From NCBI GenBank assembly GCA_958296115.1, contig OY282442.1, forward strand, positions 1,966,943 to 2,030,942: 64,000 nucleotides of DNA, written 5' to 3'. The position numbers and the translations under genes are program-made. Source of the stretch: an uncultured Dehalococcoidia bacterium. Its GTDB lineage: Bacteria; Chloroflexota; Dehalococcoidia; Lucifugimonadales; CAJWER01. Below, in pieces: positions 50,733 through 59,330 of the stretch. Under the pieces are notes generated by a model that saw only the letters and a program-made list of their open reading frames with translations, did no database searches and was not told the DNA's origin. Numbering within the stretch: the first letter of the stretch is position 1; every line of letters starts with the position of its first letter.

Positions 50733-51406
50733 GCTCACCCGGTCGCGCGCATTCGATAGCCGCCGTTGCCATCGACGGTCCGGCTGCGTCGGGCAAGACG
50801 GTGGTGGGCAGAATGGCGGCGGACGCGCTCGGATGGCGGTTCCTGGACACGGGTATCATGTACCGCGCGGTTACGCGCTCGGCGCTCCGGCGGGGAATCT
50901 CCCTCGCGGACCAGGACGCGCTCGCCGAGCTCACTGCGGGCATGACGATGCGGCTCTGTCCGTCGCGCGGAGGCGAAGAGCGGCTCTGGGCGGACGGCGA
51001 GGACGTCACCGACGAGCTCCGGACAGATGACGTAGAACGCAGCGTCTCGGCTGTATCCAGCGTCCCCGGCGTCCGCAAGGCCCTGGTCGCGCAGCAGAGG
51101 GCGATTGCCAGAGATGGCCCCATCGTGATGGCGGGGCGTGACATCGGCGCCGTCGTCCTCACGGACGCGCCCGTGAAGATATTCCTGACGGCGTCCGCCG
51201 AGGAGCGGGCCAGGCGCAGGCATCTCCAGACGGCTGGCGGCAGCCTCGACAGCGTTCTGAAGGAGCTGGCGCGCCGCGATGGCATCGATTCTCAGAGGCG
51301 CGATTCCCCGATGCGGCCCGCGGAGGATGCGGTTATCATAGACACGGACGGGGTGGAAGTGGAGGAGATAGCCCGGCGCGTCGCAGCCTTGGCGAGATCG
51401 GCCTGA
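50729..51406 (+). CDS. cmk: Cytidylate kinase
   Basis: The 225-residue protein has the CMP-kinase P-loop AIDGPAASGKTVVGRMAADA near 10, then the FLDTGIMYRAVTRSALRRGI substrate region, the GRDIGAVVLTDAPVKIFLTAS block near 133, and a C-terminal helix. It phosphorylates CMP and dCMP, an essential step in nucleotide recycling. It overlaps the upstream OLD-type gene by four bases (ATGA) and is overlapped by plsC (TGATG), so all three are probably co-translated from one messenger. The cmk-plsC order is common in Chloroflexota; the OLD-type gene in front is not. Confidence 0.95.
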   Translation: MSSPGRAHSIAAVAIDGPAASGKTVVGRMAADALGWRFLDTGIMYRAVTRSALRRGISLADQDALAELTAGMTMRLCPSRGGEERLWADGEDVTDELRTDDVERSVSAVSSVPGVRKALVAQQRAIARDGPIVMAGRDIGAVVLTDAPVKIFLTASAEERARRRHLQTAGGSLDSVLKELARRDGIDSQRRDSPMRPAEDAVIIDTDGVEVEEIARRVAALARSA

Positions 51407-52059
51407 TGGACGCCATATACAACCTTTCGAACGTCTTCCAGAAAGTAACGCTGCGCGTCTTCGCCGATTGGGAGGTCACGGGGCGCGAGAACGTGCCTTC
51501 GGTCGGGCCTCTCATAATAGCGGCGAACCACCAGAGCAACTTCGACCCGCCCTTGCTGTCGCCCAGCATCCCCAGGCGGATGCGCTTCCTCGCCAAGGCG
51601 AGCCTCTTCGAGGGGCCTGCCATCGCAGGCTGGTTCCTGCGCGAGTACGGCGCATTCCCGTTGAACCGAAGCGGCATAGACGTCCGCGCGCACCGATGGG
51701 CCATAGACCAGCTTCGGCGCGACGGGGCCATCGCGGTCTTCCCTGAGGGCACGCGCAGCCAGGACGGCATGAAGAAGGGGCGAACGGGGATCGCGCGCCT
51801 CGCGCTGACCACGCAGGCCGCTATCCTGCCCGTCGGCATAACCGGCACCGAGCGGCTCGGAACCTGGATGCGCGTCTTCAATCCCACCGGCAGGCTGACG
51901 GTGACAATAGGTCAGCCGTTCACGCTGCCGGCAATCGAGGGTCGGCCCAACAAGGCCGTGCTGGAGCCGCTCACGGACATAATCATGCGGCGGATAGCGG
52001 CCCTGCTGCCGCCGTCCTATCAGGGCGTATACCGCTCCGACACCCCGCCTTCATCGTAG
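51406..52059 (+). CDS. plsC: 1-acyl-sn-glycerol-3-phosphate acyltransferase
   Basis: This 217-residue PlsC-type acyltransferase has the catalytic NHQSNFD (HX4D motif) near 38, the FPEGTRSQDGMKKGR motif near 110 and a hydrophobic IAGWFLREYGAFPLNR stretch between. It attaches an acyl group to lysophosphatidic acid at the inner membrane, the second step of phospholipid synthesis. The length is normal. The start codon lies in the TGATG overlap with cmk. It is convergent with the FAD/Fe-S oxidoreductase gene, separated by 16 bases. Confidence 0.92.
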   Translation: MDAIYNLSNVFQKVTLRVFADWEVTGRENVPSVGPLIIAANHQSNFDPPLLSPSIPRRMRFLAKASLFEGPAIAGWFLREYGAFPLNRSGIDVRAHRWAIDQLRRDGAIAVFPEGTRSQDGMKKGRTGIARLALTTQAAILPVGITGTERLGTWMRVFNPTGRLTVTIGQPFTLPAIEGRPNKAVLEPLTDIIMRRIAALLPPSYQGVYRSDTPPSS

Positions 52060-52075
52060 GGCTCGGACGCGCCGG

Positions 52076-54973
52076 CTAGATCGCGTCCGCCAGCGCTTCT
52101 ACCAGGTGCTTGGCCCTTGCGCCGGTCCCGTCCGCGATCTGCTGCCTGCACGAGACGCCCTCGCTCACTATCGTAACGTCATCCCCGGCCGAGCGCACAG
52201 GGCCGAACACGCTCTGCTCGCCGATGCTCATCGAGATGTCGTAGTGCTCCTTCTCGAACCCAAACGAGCCCGCCATGCCGCAGCAGCCCCCTTCTATCTC
52301 CTCGACCTCGCATCCCGGTATGGACTTGAGGACGGAAATCGCGGCGCGGGCGCCGACCATCGCCTTCTGGTGGCAATGGCCGTGGAACAAGACCTTGCCG
52401 GGCGGCTTGCTGGGCCGAAGCTCTGCGCCCTCGTCCATGGCGTGGGCCGCGAACTCCTCTATCAGCATCGCCGAGCCCGCGACGGCGGCGGCGCGGTCGT
52501 CCCCATCCAGCAGGTCCAGGTACTCGTCGCGGAATCCCAGCAGGCAACTGGGCTCCAGCCCGACCACCTTCGCGCCGCGCTCCACGTGGGGATGGACGGC
52601 TGCGACGTTGGCCGCGGCGTTGGCCCGGGCCCTGTCGATCATCCCCGCGGACAGCATAGGCCGCCCGCAGCAGGGCGTGTCCGGCACGGCGACAGAGTAT
52701 CCCAGACGCTCGATCACCTTCACCGCGGCCCGGCCCAGCTCCGGATGGTTGTAATTCGTGAACGTGTCGGGGAGCAGGACGACGACGCCCCTCGATTCCG
52801 CCGCCTCCCGCGTCTCCCCACGCGCTCGGAACCACTGTGCGAAGGTCTGCGAGGCGAACGATGGCATCTGCCTTCGGCGGTCTATACCGGCATAGCGCTC
52901 GAGCAGGTCCTTGCCGCTCTCGGACTCCATGATCCAGTTCGAGAGCGGGGCCATGAAGGACCCCATCTTGCCAAGGGTGGATATGCTCCCGAACATGCGG
53001 TTCCGCAGCGGGTAGCCGTTCACCTTGTGATAGCGGTCTAGGAACTCGTACTTCAGCTTTGCCATGTCCACGTTCGAAGGACACTCGGCCTTGCAGCCCT
53101 TGCATCCGAGGCATAGGTCCATCACGTCGTAGAGGCGCTTGCTGGTGAGCGAATCGACGGGCAGCGCGCCCGACATCGCCGCGCGAAGGGCATTGGCGCG
53201 GCCACGGGTCGAGTGCTCCTCGTCCCTGGTCGCCATGTAGGACGGGCACATCGTGCCGGACAGGACTTTCCGGCAGGCGCCCTGCCCGTTGCACATCTCG
53301 ATCGCGCTCGCGAAGCCGCCTTCCGACGAGTAGCCGAAGCCGGTGGCGAGGTCCGCCGTCCTGTACTGCGGCGTGTAGCGCAGGTTCTCGGTCATGGGGG
53401 CCGAATCCACTATCTTGCCGGGGTTCATTATCCCCTGGGGGTCGAAGGCGGCCTTGACTTCGCGGAATGCCTTGTAGAGCTGCGGGCCGAACATCTTCTC
53501 GTTCCAGACGCTCCTGACGAGGCCGTCGCCGTGTTCGCCGCTCATCGCTCCGCCGAACTCCAGTACCAGGTCGCTGACGGCCGCGGAGATGGACTCCATC
53601 CGCGCGACGTCTTCGCCCAGCCTGAGGTCTATCAGCGGCCTGATATGGAGACAGCCGACGCTGGCGTGGCCGTAGTATCCGGCGCTCGTGCCGTGTCCTC
53701 GCACTATCTCGTCGAATCGGCGAACGTACTCCGGTAGGCGCTCTGGCGCGACTGCCGTGTCCTCGACGAAGGGCAGCGGCTTCGCTCCGCCCCGCACGTT
53801 CATCATCAGCCCAAGCCCCGCCTTGCGCACCGCCCACACCCTCGCCTGCTCCGCCGGGTCGGTCATCCTGGGAGCGGCATAGCCAAGCCCGCCCCGCGCC
53901 ATCCGCGCGTCGAGGCGGTCGAGCTTGGCTTGGACCTCGGCCTCCGAATCTCCGTAGAACTCGACCAGCAGCAGCGCCCCCGGCTCGCCCTCCACGAAGT
54001 CCATGAGCCGGGCGTACTCCAGGTTGCCGCGGGCCTGCCGAACTATCAGGTCGTCCACGAGCTCGACGGCGGCCGGGTCGAGCTCCAGCGTGGCGACGGT
54101 CGCCTCCATCGCCTCGTTGACGCCGTGGAAATGGAGAACCGCCAGGCCCTTGGATCGCGGCAGCGGCGCCGCCCTGAGCTTCGCCTCGGTGATGGTAACC
54201 AGGGTGCCTTCGGAGCCGACCACGAACCGGGCCGAGTCGAAGCTGCCGCCGCCCACGAATTCGTCGAGGTTGTATCCGCCGACGCGCCGCTGGATACGGG
54301 GATAGCGGGCCAGAATCTCTTCGCGGTTCGCCTCCCCGATCTCGAACAGCCGCCTGTAGATGCTGCCCTCGAGCCCATCCTTCCGCATCCTGGACTCGAG
54401 CTCGCCGCCGGTGAGCGGGCCAAGCCGCGCGCGGGAGCCGTCCGACAGCGCTACGTCCAGCGCGACGACGTTGTCGCTGGTCTTGCCCCAGAGTATCGAA
54501 TGAGCGCCGCACGAATTGTTTCCGAGCGCGCCGCCGACGTTGCCGCGGTTGCTGGTGCTGGGGTCGGGCGCGAAATGCACGCCATGGGGCTCGAGGCGCT
54601 GGTTCAGCTCGTCGAGGATTATGCCCGGCTCGGCGCGGACCCATCCTTCTTCCGCATTGACCTCTATCACGCCGCGCATGTACTTGGAGAAGTCCATGAC
54701 CACCGCGTGGCCGACCGTCTGCCCGGCGAGGCTGGTGCCTCCGCCGCGCGGAAGCACGGGGACCCGATGCCGCGCGGCAGTCTCCACTACCGCGATCACG
54801 TCCTCGGCGCTGCGGGGCAGGACGACGCCGATGGGTTCTATCTGGTAGATGCTGGCGTCGACGCTGTATATGGCCCGGGTCATGCGGTCGAAGCGGACCT
54901 CGCCCTCGACCAGCCCTTTCAGCTCTTCGACGAGGTCGGCGGATTCTCGCAGGTCGCCGACTTCAGCCATCAT
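52076..54973 (-). CDS. FAD-linked oxidase fused to Fe-S (GlpC/GlcF-like) domain
   Basis: The 965-residue fusion starts at one of two successive ATGs at 54973/54970, and its 5' end overlaps the antiporter gene by 11 bases. The N-terminal half is a vanillyl-alcohol-oxidase-type FAD enzyme (VLPRGGGTSLAGQTVG near 75, and GALGNNSCGAHSILWG near 150). The C-terminal half carries Fe-S sites: DLCLGCKGCKAECPSNVDM near 630, an upstream GACRKVLSGTMCPS, and CCG motifs (DTPCCGRPM and EGGCCGMAG) near 770 and 895. This is like D-lactate dehydrogenase or glycolate oxidase with GlcD and GlcF parts fused. It oxidises a 2-hydroxyacid and passes electrons to the membrane chain. Substrate is not determined. Confidence 0.88.
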   Translation of the reverse strand: MMAEVGDLRESADLVEELKGLVEGEVRFDRMTRAIYSVDASIYQIEPIGVVLPRSAEDVIAVVETAARHRVPVLPRGGGTSLAGQTVGHAVVMDFSKYMRGVIEVNAEEGWVRAEPGIILDELNQRLEPHGVHFAPDPSTSNRGNVGGALGNNSCGAHSILWGKTSDNVVALDVALSDGSRARLGPLTGGELESRMRKDGLEGSIYRRLFEIGEANREEILARYPRIQRRVGGYNLDEFVGGGSFDSARFVVGSEGTLVTITEAKLRAAPLPRSKGLAVLHFHGVNEAMEATVATLELDPAAVELVDDLIVRQARGNLEYARLMDFVEGEPGALLLVEFYGDSEAEVQAKLDRLDARMARGGLGYAAPRMTDPAEQARVWAVRKAGLGLMMNVRGGAKPLPFVEDTAVAPERLPEYVRRFDEIVRGHGTSAGYYGHASVGCLHIRPLIDLRLGEDVARMESISAAVSDLVLEFGGAMSGEHGDGLVRSVWNEKMFGPQLYKAFREVKAAFDPQGIMNPGKIVDSAPMTENLRYTPQYRTADLATGFGYSSEGGFASAIEMCNGQGACRKVLSGTMCPSYMATRDEEHSTRGRANALRAAMSGALPVDSLTSKRLYDVMDLCLGCKGCKAECPSNVDMAKLKYEFLDRYHKVNGYPLRNRMFGSISTLGKMGSFMAPLSNWIMESESGKDLLERYAGIDRRRQMPSFASQTFAQWFRARGETREAAESRGVVVLLPDTFTNYNHPELGRAAVKVIERLGYSVAVPDTPCCGRPMLSAGMIDRARANAAANVAAVHPHVERGAKVVGLEPSCLLGFRDEYLDLLDGDDRAAAVAGSAMLIEEFAAHAMDEGAELRPSKPPGKVLFHGHCHQKAMVGARAAISVLKSIPGCEVEEIEGGCCGMAGSFGFEKEHYDISMSIGEQSVFGPVRSAGDDVTIVSEGVSCRQQIADGTGARAKHLVEALADAI

Positions 54974-56297
54974 CTTCGGATCTGGATGGCGCGGACGCTC
55001 GCACTCCCGGCTCGTCGCTCCGGAACAAGAGCTGCAGGATGGGAGGGGCCATGGCGGTCGTGATTATCGTCATGAGGATAACCACGCCGTACAGGTCCGC
55101 GTCGAGTATTCCCCTGCTCACGCCGATGCCGGCCATGATGAGCGCGACCTCGCCTCGAGGCAGCATCCCGATGCCGACCCGCAAGCCGCCGCGCAGGTTG
55201 AATCCCGCGAGGAGCGCCGGGAGTCCGCTGCCGGCGACCTTCCCGATAATCGCGAGGAGCGTGAGCAGCGCCCCGAATACGATCACCCCGCCAAAAACCC
55301 GGACATCCACCAGCATCCCCATGACGACGAAGAATATCGGCACGAGAGCGTCGTGGACCGCCCGCAGGGGCGCGTCTATCTGGTGCGCGAGCCTTGTGCC
55401 TGAGAGCGCAAGGCCAATGGAGAACGCGCCGATGATCATCGCGAGACCAAATTCCTCGGCAAGCCCCGCCGCAAGAAGGGCGAGCGCCAGCGACAACGCT
55501 ACCGCAGCGCCGCTGACCTGAAACTTCTCGAAGAATCTGGATATGTGCCCGGACAGGAGAATCCCAATGGCGGTCAGCCCCAGCCAGAAGCCTACCGCCT
55601 TGCCCGCGACCAGTCCGATGGAGCCGGCCGACATCTCGCCCGTTTCCGCGAGCCCCACCACGATCGTGAGTATCAGGATGCCTATCACGTCGTCCAGCAC
55701 TGCGGCCCCTAGGATGGTAACCCCCTCCGGGCTGTCCAACCGGGCGGGCTTGAGATCGTTCAAAACCCTGACGGTGATCCCTATAGAGGTGGCCGTCAGC
55801 GCCGCGCCTATGAACAGAGCCTTGACGTCGCCGAATCCGTCGGCGTAGCCCATGGCGACGGGCAGCCCGACCCCGAACGCGAAGGGCAGCGCGACCCCTC
55901 CGAGGGCGACGAGCGAGGCCGGCTTGGCGTACCGCAGAAACTGGCGCAGGTTGGTCTCCAGCCCGGCCATGAAGAGCAGGACGATGGCCCCTATTTGGGA
56001 GATGGCCCAAAGAGAGGGATACAGGTCCGGGATCCCCTCGCCCCGCTCAGCGTCTGGCACGCGTTCGAACAGCGCGCCCATGTAGGGGAAATCTCCGGCG
56101 CCGGCCAGGTGCCCCACTAAGGGCAGGTCTACTGCCCCGAACGCGAATGGCCCGATGACGATGCCTGCCCCAAGCTCGCCGAGCACCGCCGGCATCCTGA
56201 GAAACCGCTCGAATACCTCGCCGGTAATCTTTGCCGCGGCCAGAATAACCGCGATCTGAATGACGAGCCTCGTTACTTCTTCGGCGCTATGATCCAT
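54963..56297 (-). CDS. Cation:proton antiporter, CPA2 (KefB-like)
   Basis: The 444-residue membrane protein of about 12 helices belongs to the CPA2 monovalent cation:proton antiporter family. It has a conserved RMPAVLGELGAGIVIGPFAFG start, FMAGLETNLRQFLRY near 115, a TATSIGITVRVL segment near 170 with AAVLDDVIGILIL, where the DD pair of CPA antiporters carries protons, and further helices. It lacks the TrkA_N nucleotide-binding C-terminal domain of KefB/KefC, ending instead in a short charged tail. It would exchange Na+ or K+ for H+ at the membrane. The downstream oxidase gene overlaps its 3' end by 11 bases, so they are probably transcribed together. Confidence 0.9.
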   Translation of the reverse strand: MDHSAEEVTRLVIQIAVILAAAKITGEVFERFLRMPAVLGELGAGIVIGPFAFGAVDLPLVGHLAGAGDFPYMGALFERVPDAERGEGIPDLYPSLWAISQIGAIVLLFMAGLETNLRQFLRYAKPASLVALGGVALPFAFGVGLPVAMGYADGFGDVKALFIGAALTATSIGITVRVLNDLKPARLDSPEGVTILGAAVLDDVIGILILTIVVGLAETGEMSAGSIGLVAGKAVGFWLGLTAIGILLSGHISRFFEKFQVSGAAVALSLALALLAAGLAEEFGLAMIIGAFSIGLALSGTRLAHQIDAPLRAVHDALVPIFFVVMGMLVDVRVFGGVIVFGALLTLLAIIGKVAGSGLPALLAGFNLRGGLRVGIGMLPRGEVALIMAGIGVSRGILDADLYGVVILMTIITTAMAPPILQLLFRSDEPGVRASAPSRSEDDG

Positions 56298-56441
56298 ATA
56301 TCCTTGTCAATGAAGTCGGACTGGCCGATTGATTCCGAAAACGTCCCGCTCGATGCCCTTCCGAGGATATAGACCCCTCCAATTCTGGACGCGAGAAAGG
56401 CCCACCATCGGCGGTCCGCCTATAAAGCAAGCAGTTGTCTC

Positions 56442-57248
56442 CTATACCGTAACCTTCACGATTCGGTATTGGGCAGACCCCCTCGGGGTCTTGACCTGTA
56501 CTTCCTGGCCGGCAGACTTGCTCATGAGCGCGCGGCCGACCGGCGACACGTCGGATATCTTCCCCTCCAAGGGGGCGGCGTCCATCGCGCTCACAAGAGT
56601 ATAGCGAGTCTCCTCGCCAGTCTTGACGTCCTTGAGAAGCACGCTGGCCCCGACTCCAACCGTCGTGCCGTCCGCGACGGAGCCTTCCACAACGACAGCG
56701 GCATCGAGAGTATCCTCTATCTCGCGTATCTTGGCCTCGTTGAACCCCTGCTCCTGGCGGGCCATCTCCAGGGGCGCGTTCTCGCGCACGTCCTTGTCGG
56801 CAGCCGCCTTGCTGATCTGCGCCGAAATGCTGCGCCTATTATCCTTGCGGCCCTCCAACTCCTCGGCGAGCGCCTGGTAGCGTTCGCGCGAAAGCTCGAT
56901 CGTCTTGGGGGCGTCAGGTGACACGTTCTTGGCAGACCTCTTGCCCTTGCGGACCCTCACGTGCTGCGCGAGGTTCTGGTCTATCAGGCCCTGCTTCCTG
57001 GCATACGATAGGAATTTCTTGACGTTCTGCAGCCGCTCCCTCGATTGGGCCCCCGAGTTTATGGCCTGCTCGCCGTACTCCCCAAGCTCCGACGGTCGTA
57101 TCTCATGCAGCATACGGTCAGGGCCGCCCATCCACCGGACGAACCCGACCAAGTGCTGCTGGGATTCAGTATCGCTATCCTTTGCCCGAAGGCTGCCTAC
57201 GTAGCTTCCAACGGCGTCCATCAACGTCATCCGGCTCGAATTCACCAA
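56442..57248 (-). CDS. greA: GreA-type transcription elongation factor with extra N-terminal domain
   Basis: The 268-residue protein is longer than GreA (about 158). Residues 1 to about 105 form a helical domain like the SAM-like core-binding domain of tyrosine recombinases: MDAVGSYVGSLRAKDSDTES, then LVGFVRWMG and NVKKFLSYARKQGLIDQNLA. From about 115 comes the GreA coiled coil (RYQALAEELEGRKDNRRS, and DVRENAPLEMARQEQGFNEA with the acidic tip region), followed by the FKBP-like domain GTTVGVGASVLLKDVKTGEE and VGRALMSKSAGQEVQVKTP. GreA helps backtracked RNA polymerase by stimulating transcript cleavage. The N-terminal extension may add DNA binding. It is a single gene, divergent from the zur region. 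Confidence 0.9.
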   Translation of the reverse strand: MVNSSRMTLMDAVGSYVGSLRAKDSDTESQQHLVGFVRWMGGPDRMLHEIRPSELGEYGEQAINSGAQSRERLQNVKKFLSYARKQGLIDQNLAQHVRVRKGKRSAKNVSPDAPKTIELSRERYQALAEELEGRKDNRRSISAQISKAAADKDVRENAPLEMARQEQGFNEAKIREIEDTLDAAVVVEGSVADGTTVGVGASVLLKDVKTGEETRYTLVSAMDAAPLEGKISDVSPVGRALMSKSAGQEVQVKTPRGSAQYRIVKVTV

Positions 57249-57354
57249 TCAGGACCCTCCGCAATGCCTGCCCGAACATGTCGCTCAGGTTCATATGGTA
57301 TTAGTCCGCCCGGTAAGTGTCAACGCGCTTCAGGCAATCTGGGGGAATCTGGAC

Positions 57355-57382
57355 TTGACAGGCCGGGAAGCCATGCTATCAT
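57355..57382 (+). promoter_or_regulatory. Sigma-70-type promoter before zur
   Basis: A perfect TTGACA (57355-57360) is followed after 16 bases by TATCAT (57377-57382). The Zur-like box lies 46 bases further on. Confidence 0.65.
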
Positions 57383-57427
57383 GGACATGCCCAAGTTAGG
57401 AATTCAGCGAATCCTCGAATGACAAAT

Positions 57428-57442
57428 TGATACTAGGTATCA
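57428..57442 (+). promoter_or_regulatory. Zur/Fur-type operator at the zur start codon
   Basis: TGATACTAGGTATCA is a 15-base near-perfect inverted repeat (7-1-7, six of seven pairs) resembling Fur/Zur boxes. Its last base is the A of the ATG at 57442. An almost identical copy stands before znuA. Autoregulation by zinc is inferred. Confidence 0.7.
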
Positions 57443-57897
57443 TGAACGCGCCTGTGACATCTCGGCCGGACATCATGGCTGCCCTCGAAGACAGGGGCCA
57501 CCGCTCCACAGCCCCGCGGCGCGCAATCATCCGCATCCTGGAGGGCAAGCAGGAAGGATTCACCGCGGAGGAGATAGGGAAAGAGCTCCCAGACGTGGGG
57601 CGGGCCACCATCTTTCGGACCATCAAGCTCCTGCTGGAGGCCGACGCCATATGCAAGCTCAACCTCATAAACGGCGCGCCGAGGTACAGCCTCTCCCGTG
57701 TGGAGCATCACCACCACACCGTATGCGTGCGCTGCGGAAACGTCGGAGAGTTCCGCGCCGCAACGGTCGAACGGCTGATGCGCGCCATAGGCAGCGACAT
57801 CCCCGGCAAGATAGTCGGCCACCGCATCGAGCTGTACGTTACCTGCAGACAGTGCATGACGCCAGACCAGCCCTCTAGGAATAGCGAAGGACCATAA
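57442..57897 (+). CDS. zur: Fur-family regulator, probably zinc-sensing Zur
   Basis: The 151-residue protein is read from ATG 57442; a TTG at 57427 would put five more residues inside the operator. The winged helix reads APRRAIIRILEGKQEGFTAEEI followed by GRATIFRTIKLLLEADAI, the DNA-contacting region of Fur proteins. The metal-binding region EHHHHTVCVRCGNVGEF and a C-terminal CRQC supply two Cys pairs for structural zinc and a His cluster for sensing. Assignment to Zur rather than Fur rests on the adjoining znuACB genes and on a shared operator before zur and before znuA. When zinc is plentiful, it would repress both. Confidence 0.87.
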   Translation: MNAPVTSRPDIMAALEDRGHRSTAPRRAIIRILEGKQEGFTAEEIGKELPDVGRATIFRTIKLLLEADAICKLNLINGAPRYSLSRVEHHHHTVCVRCGNVGEFRAATVERLMRAIGSDIPGKIVGHRIELYVTCRQCMTPDQPSRNSEGP

Positions 57898-57920
57898 GGG
57901 ATTGGAGCCGCATACGTAAT

Positions 57921-57935
57921 TGATACTCAATATCA
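57921..57935 (+). promoter_or_regulatory. Zur/Fur-type operator before znuA
   Basis: TGATACTCAATATCA differs from the copy at 57428 in three bases and has the same inverted-repeat layout. It lies 69 bases before the znuA ATG, right where a repressor would block the transport operon. Confidence 0.72.
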
Positions 57936-58003
57936 GTATGCAGGCCGCCACCCACTTCTACATCGAGAACCAACGAGAACAAAAGACAAGGAGCATCAAG
58001 AAA

Positions 58004-59269
58004 ATGAGACTGAGTGCCAACAACCGCGCCGATATTGCGAAAGCCGTCATTCTCGCGCTCTCCATGCTGCTGTTCGCGGCGATGGCCTGCTCGAACGACA
58101 GCGGCAGCGTGGAGCCAACCGCGTCCACACCATCCACCCAGTCGTCCGCTCCCACGACCGCGCCGGCTCCCACGACCGCGCCGGAGCCCATGTCCCCGTA
58201 TGTAGAGATTGTCACCACGACGACCTTCGCCGCGGACTGGGCGCGCAACGTCGGCGGCGCGAACGTGGACGTCTTCAGCATCATGCCCGTGGGCGCGGAC
58301 CCGCACTCGTTCCAGCCGGGCGCGCGCGACGTGGCGCGAATTGCGGACGCCGACCTCGTGCTGAGCGTCGGGCTGGGGCTGGAAGGCGCGTGGCTGCAGG
58401 ACCTGCTGCAGAACGCCACTCGCTCCCCTGATTCCGTCGTGGTGCTGGGCGATGCCGTGGACGCCGCCGCGCCCGTGGAGATGGACGAGCTCGACGAGGA
58501 CGAACACGACGAGGACGAGAACGGACACGACGAGGACGAGAACGGACACGACGAGGATGACGAAGACGGGCATGACGAGGACGAGAACGGACACGACGAG
58601 GACGAGAACGGACACGACGAGGACGAGAACGGGCATGACGAGGACGAGAACGGACACGACGAGGATGAGAACGGACACGACGAGGACGAGGACGGGCATG
58701 GCGAGGACGAGGACGGACACGACGAGGACGAGCATGAGCATGGCGCGTTCGACCCGCACTTCTGGTTCGACCCGCTGCGCGTGAAGCTCGCGGTGAACGA
58801 CATCGCCTCCCGCCTGGCGGTCATCGATCCGGAGCGGGGCGATACATACCGCGCCAACGCCGACGCCTACAACGCCCAGCTCGACGAGCTGCACGCCTGG
58901 ACGCAGCGGCAGGTGGCCGCGCTGCCTGCCGAGCGCAGGTACCTGGTGACGTCGCATGACAGCCTCCAATACTTCGCGCGGCTGTACGGATTCGAGGTCG
59001 TGGGGGCGATACTCCCCGTTACCACGGAGGCGGAGGCCTCGGCGGAGCGGATGGCCGAACTCGTCCACGTCGTCGAGGAGTACGGGACGCCGGCCATCTT
59101 CGGCGAGACGACTCTGAGCGATCGGCTTGCAAGCGCCATCGCCGAGGAGACCGGCGCAAAGCTGGTGCCGCTCTACTCCGGCTCGCTGGGGCCGGAGGGC
59201 AGCGGCGCGGAGACGTACATCGAGATGACCCGCGCGAACGTCACCCGCATAGTCGAAGCGCTGAAGTAA
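58004..59269 (+). CDS. znuA: Zinc ABC transporter substrate-binding protein with long acidic His-rich loop
   Basis: ATG 58004 follows AAGGAG by 11 bases; upstream in-frame starts lie at or near the operator. The 421-residue lipoprotein has a signal sequence ending near FAAMAC. It then has an Ala/Pro/Thr linker and a cluster A-I fold with VTTTTFAADWARNVGG and MPVGADPHSFQPGARD (metal-binding His). A second FDPHFWFDP block follows the loop, and later come VTSHDSLQYFARLYG and FGETTLS. Between them, at residues 168-247, is a very long loop made of eleven HDEDENG-type units. In ZnuA the loop captures or senses zinc. This one is unusually long and acidic. Expression is likely Zur-controlled. Confidence 0.93.
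   Translation: MRLSANNRADIAKAVILALSMLLFAAMACSNDSGSVEPTASTPSTQSSAPTTAPAPTTAPEPMSPYVEIVTTTTFAADWARNVGGANVDVFSIMPVGADPHSFQPGARDVARIADADLVLSVGLGLEGAWLQDLLQNATRSPDSVVVLGDAVDAAAPVEMDELDEDEHDEDENGHDEDENGHDEDDEDGHDEDENGHDEDENGHDEDENGHDEDENGHDEDENGHDEDEDGHGEDEDGHDEDEHEHGAFDPHFWFDPLRVKLAVNDIASRLAVIDPERGDTYRANADAYNAQLDELHAWTQRQVAALPAERRYLVTSHDSLQYFARLYGFEVVGAILPVTTEAEASAERMAELVHVVEEYGTPAIFGETTLSDRLASAIAEETGAKLVPLYSGSLGPEGSGAETYIEMTRANVTRIVEALK
58505..58744 (+). repeat. Tandem 21-base repeats encoding the zinc loop of ZnuA
   Basis: About eleven near-identical 21-base units encode HDEDENG. Most are exact or differ by a base; one is three bases longer (HDEDDEDG) and the last is HDEDEHEHG. The unit length is a multiple of three, so changes of copy number keep the frame. 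Confidence 0.9.
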
Positions 59270-59330
59270 CGACGCCCGCCGCGCCTGCGAATCTGGTAGC
59301 ATCACACCCTAGCGCGGGAGGCGCGTTGTG

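Noticed and set aside
57381-57422. Thirteen-codon open frame between the zur promoter and operator
   Set aside because: It begins at the -10 box and has no ribosome-binding site. It is too short to claim as a leader peptide.
58452-58784. Plus-strand Thr/Arg-rich frame across the ZnuA repeat
   Set aside because: It is a shadow of the 21-base repeat in a different frame.
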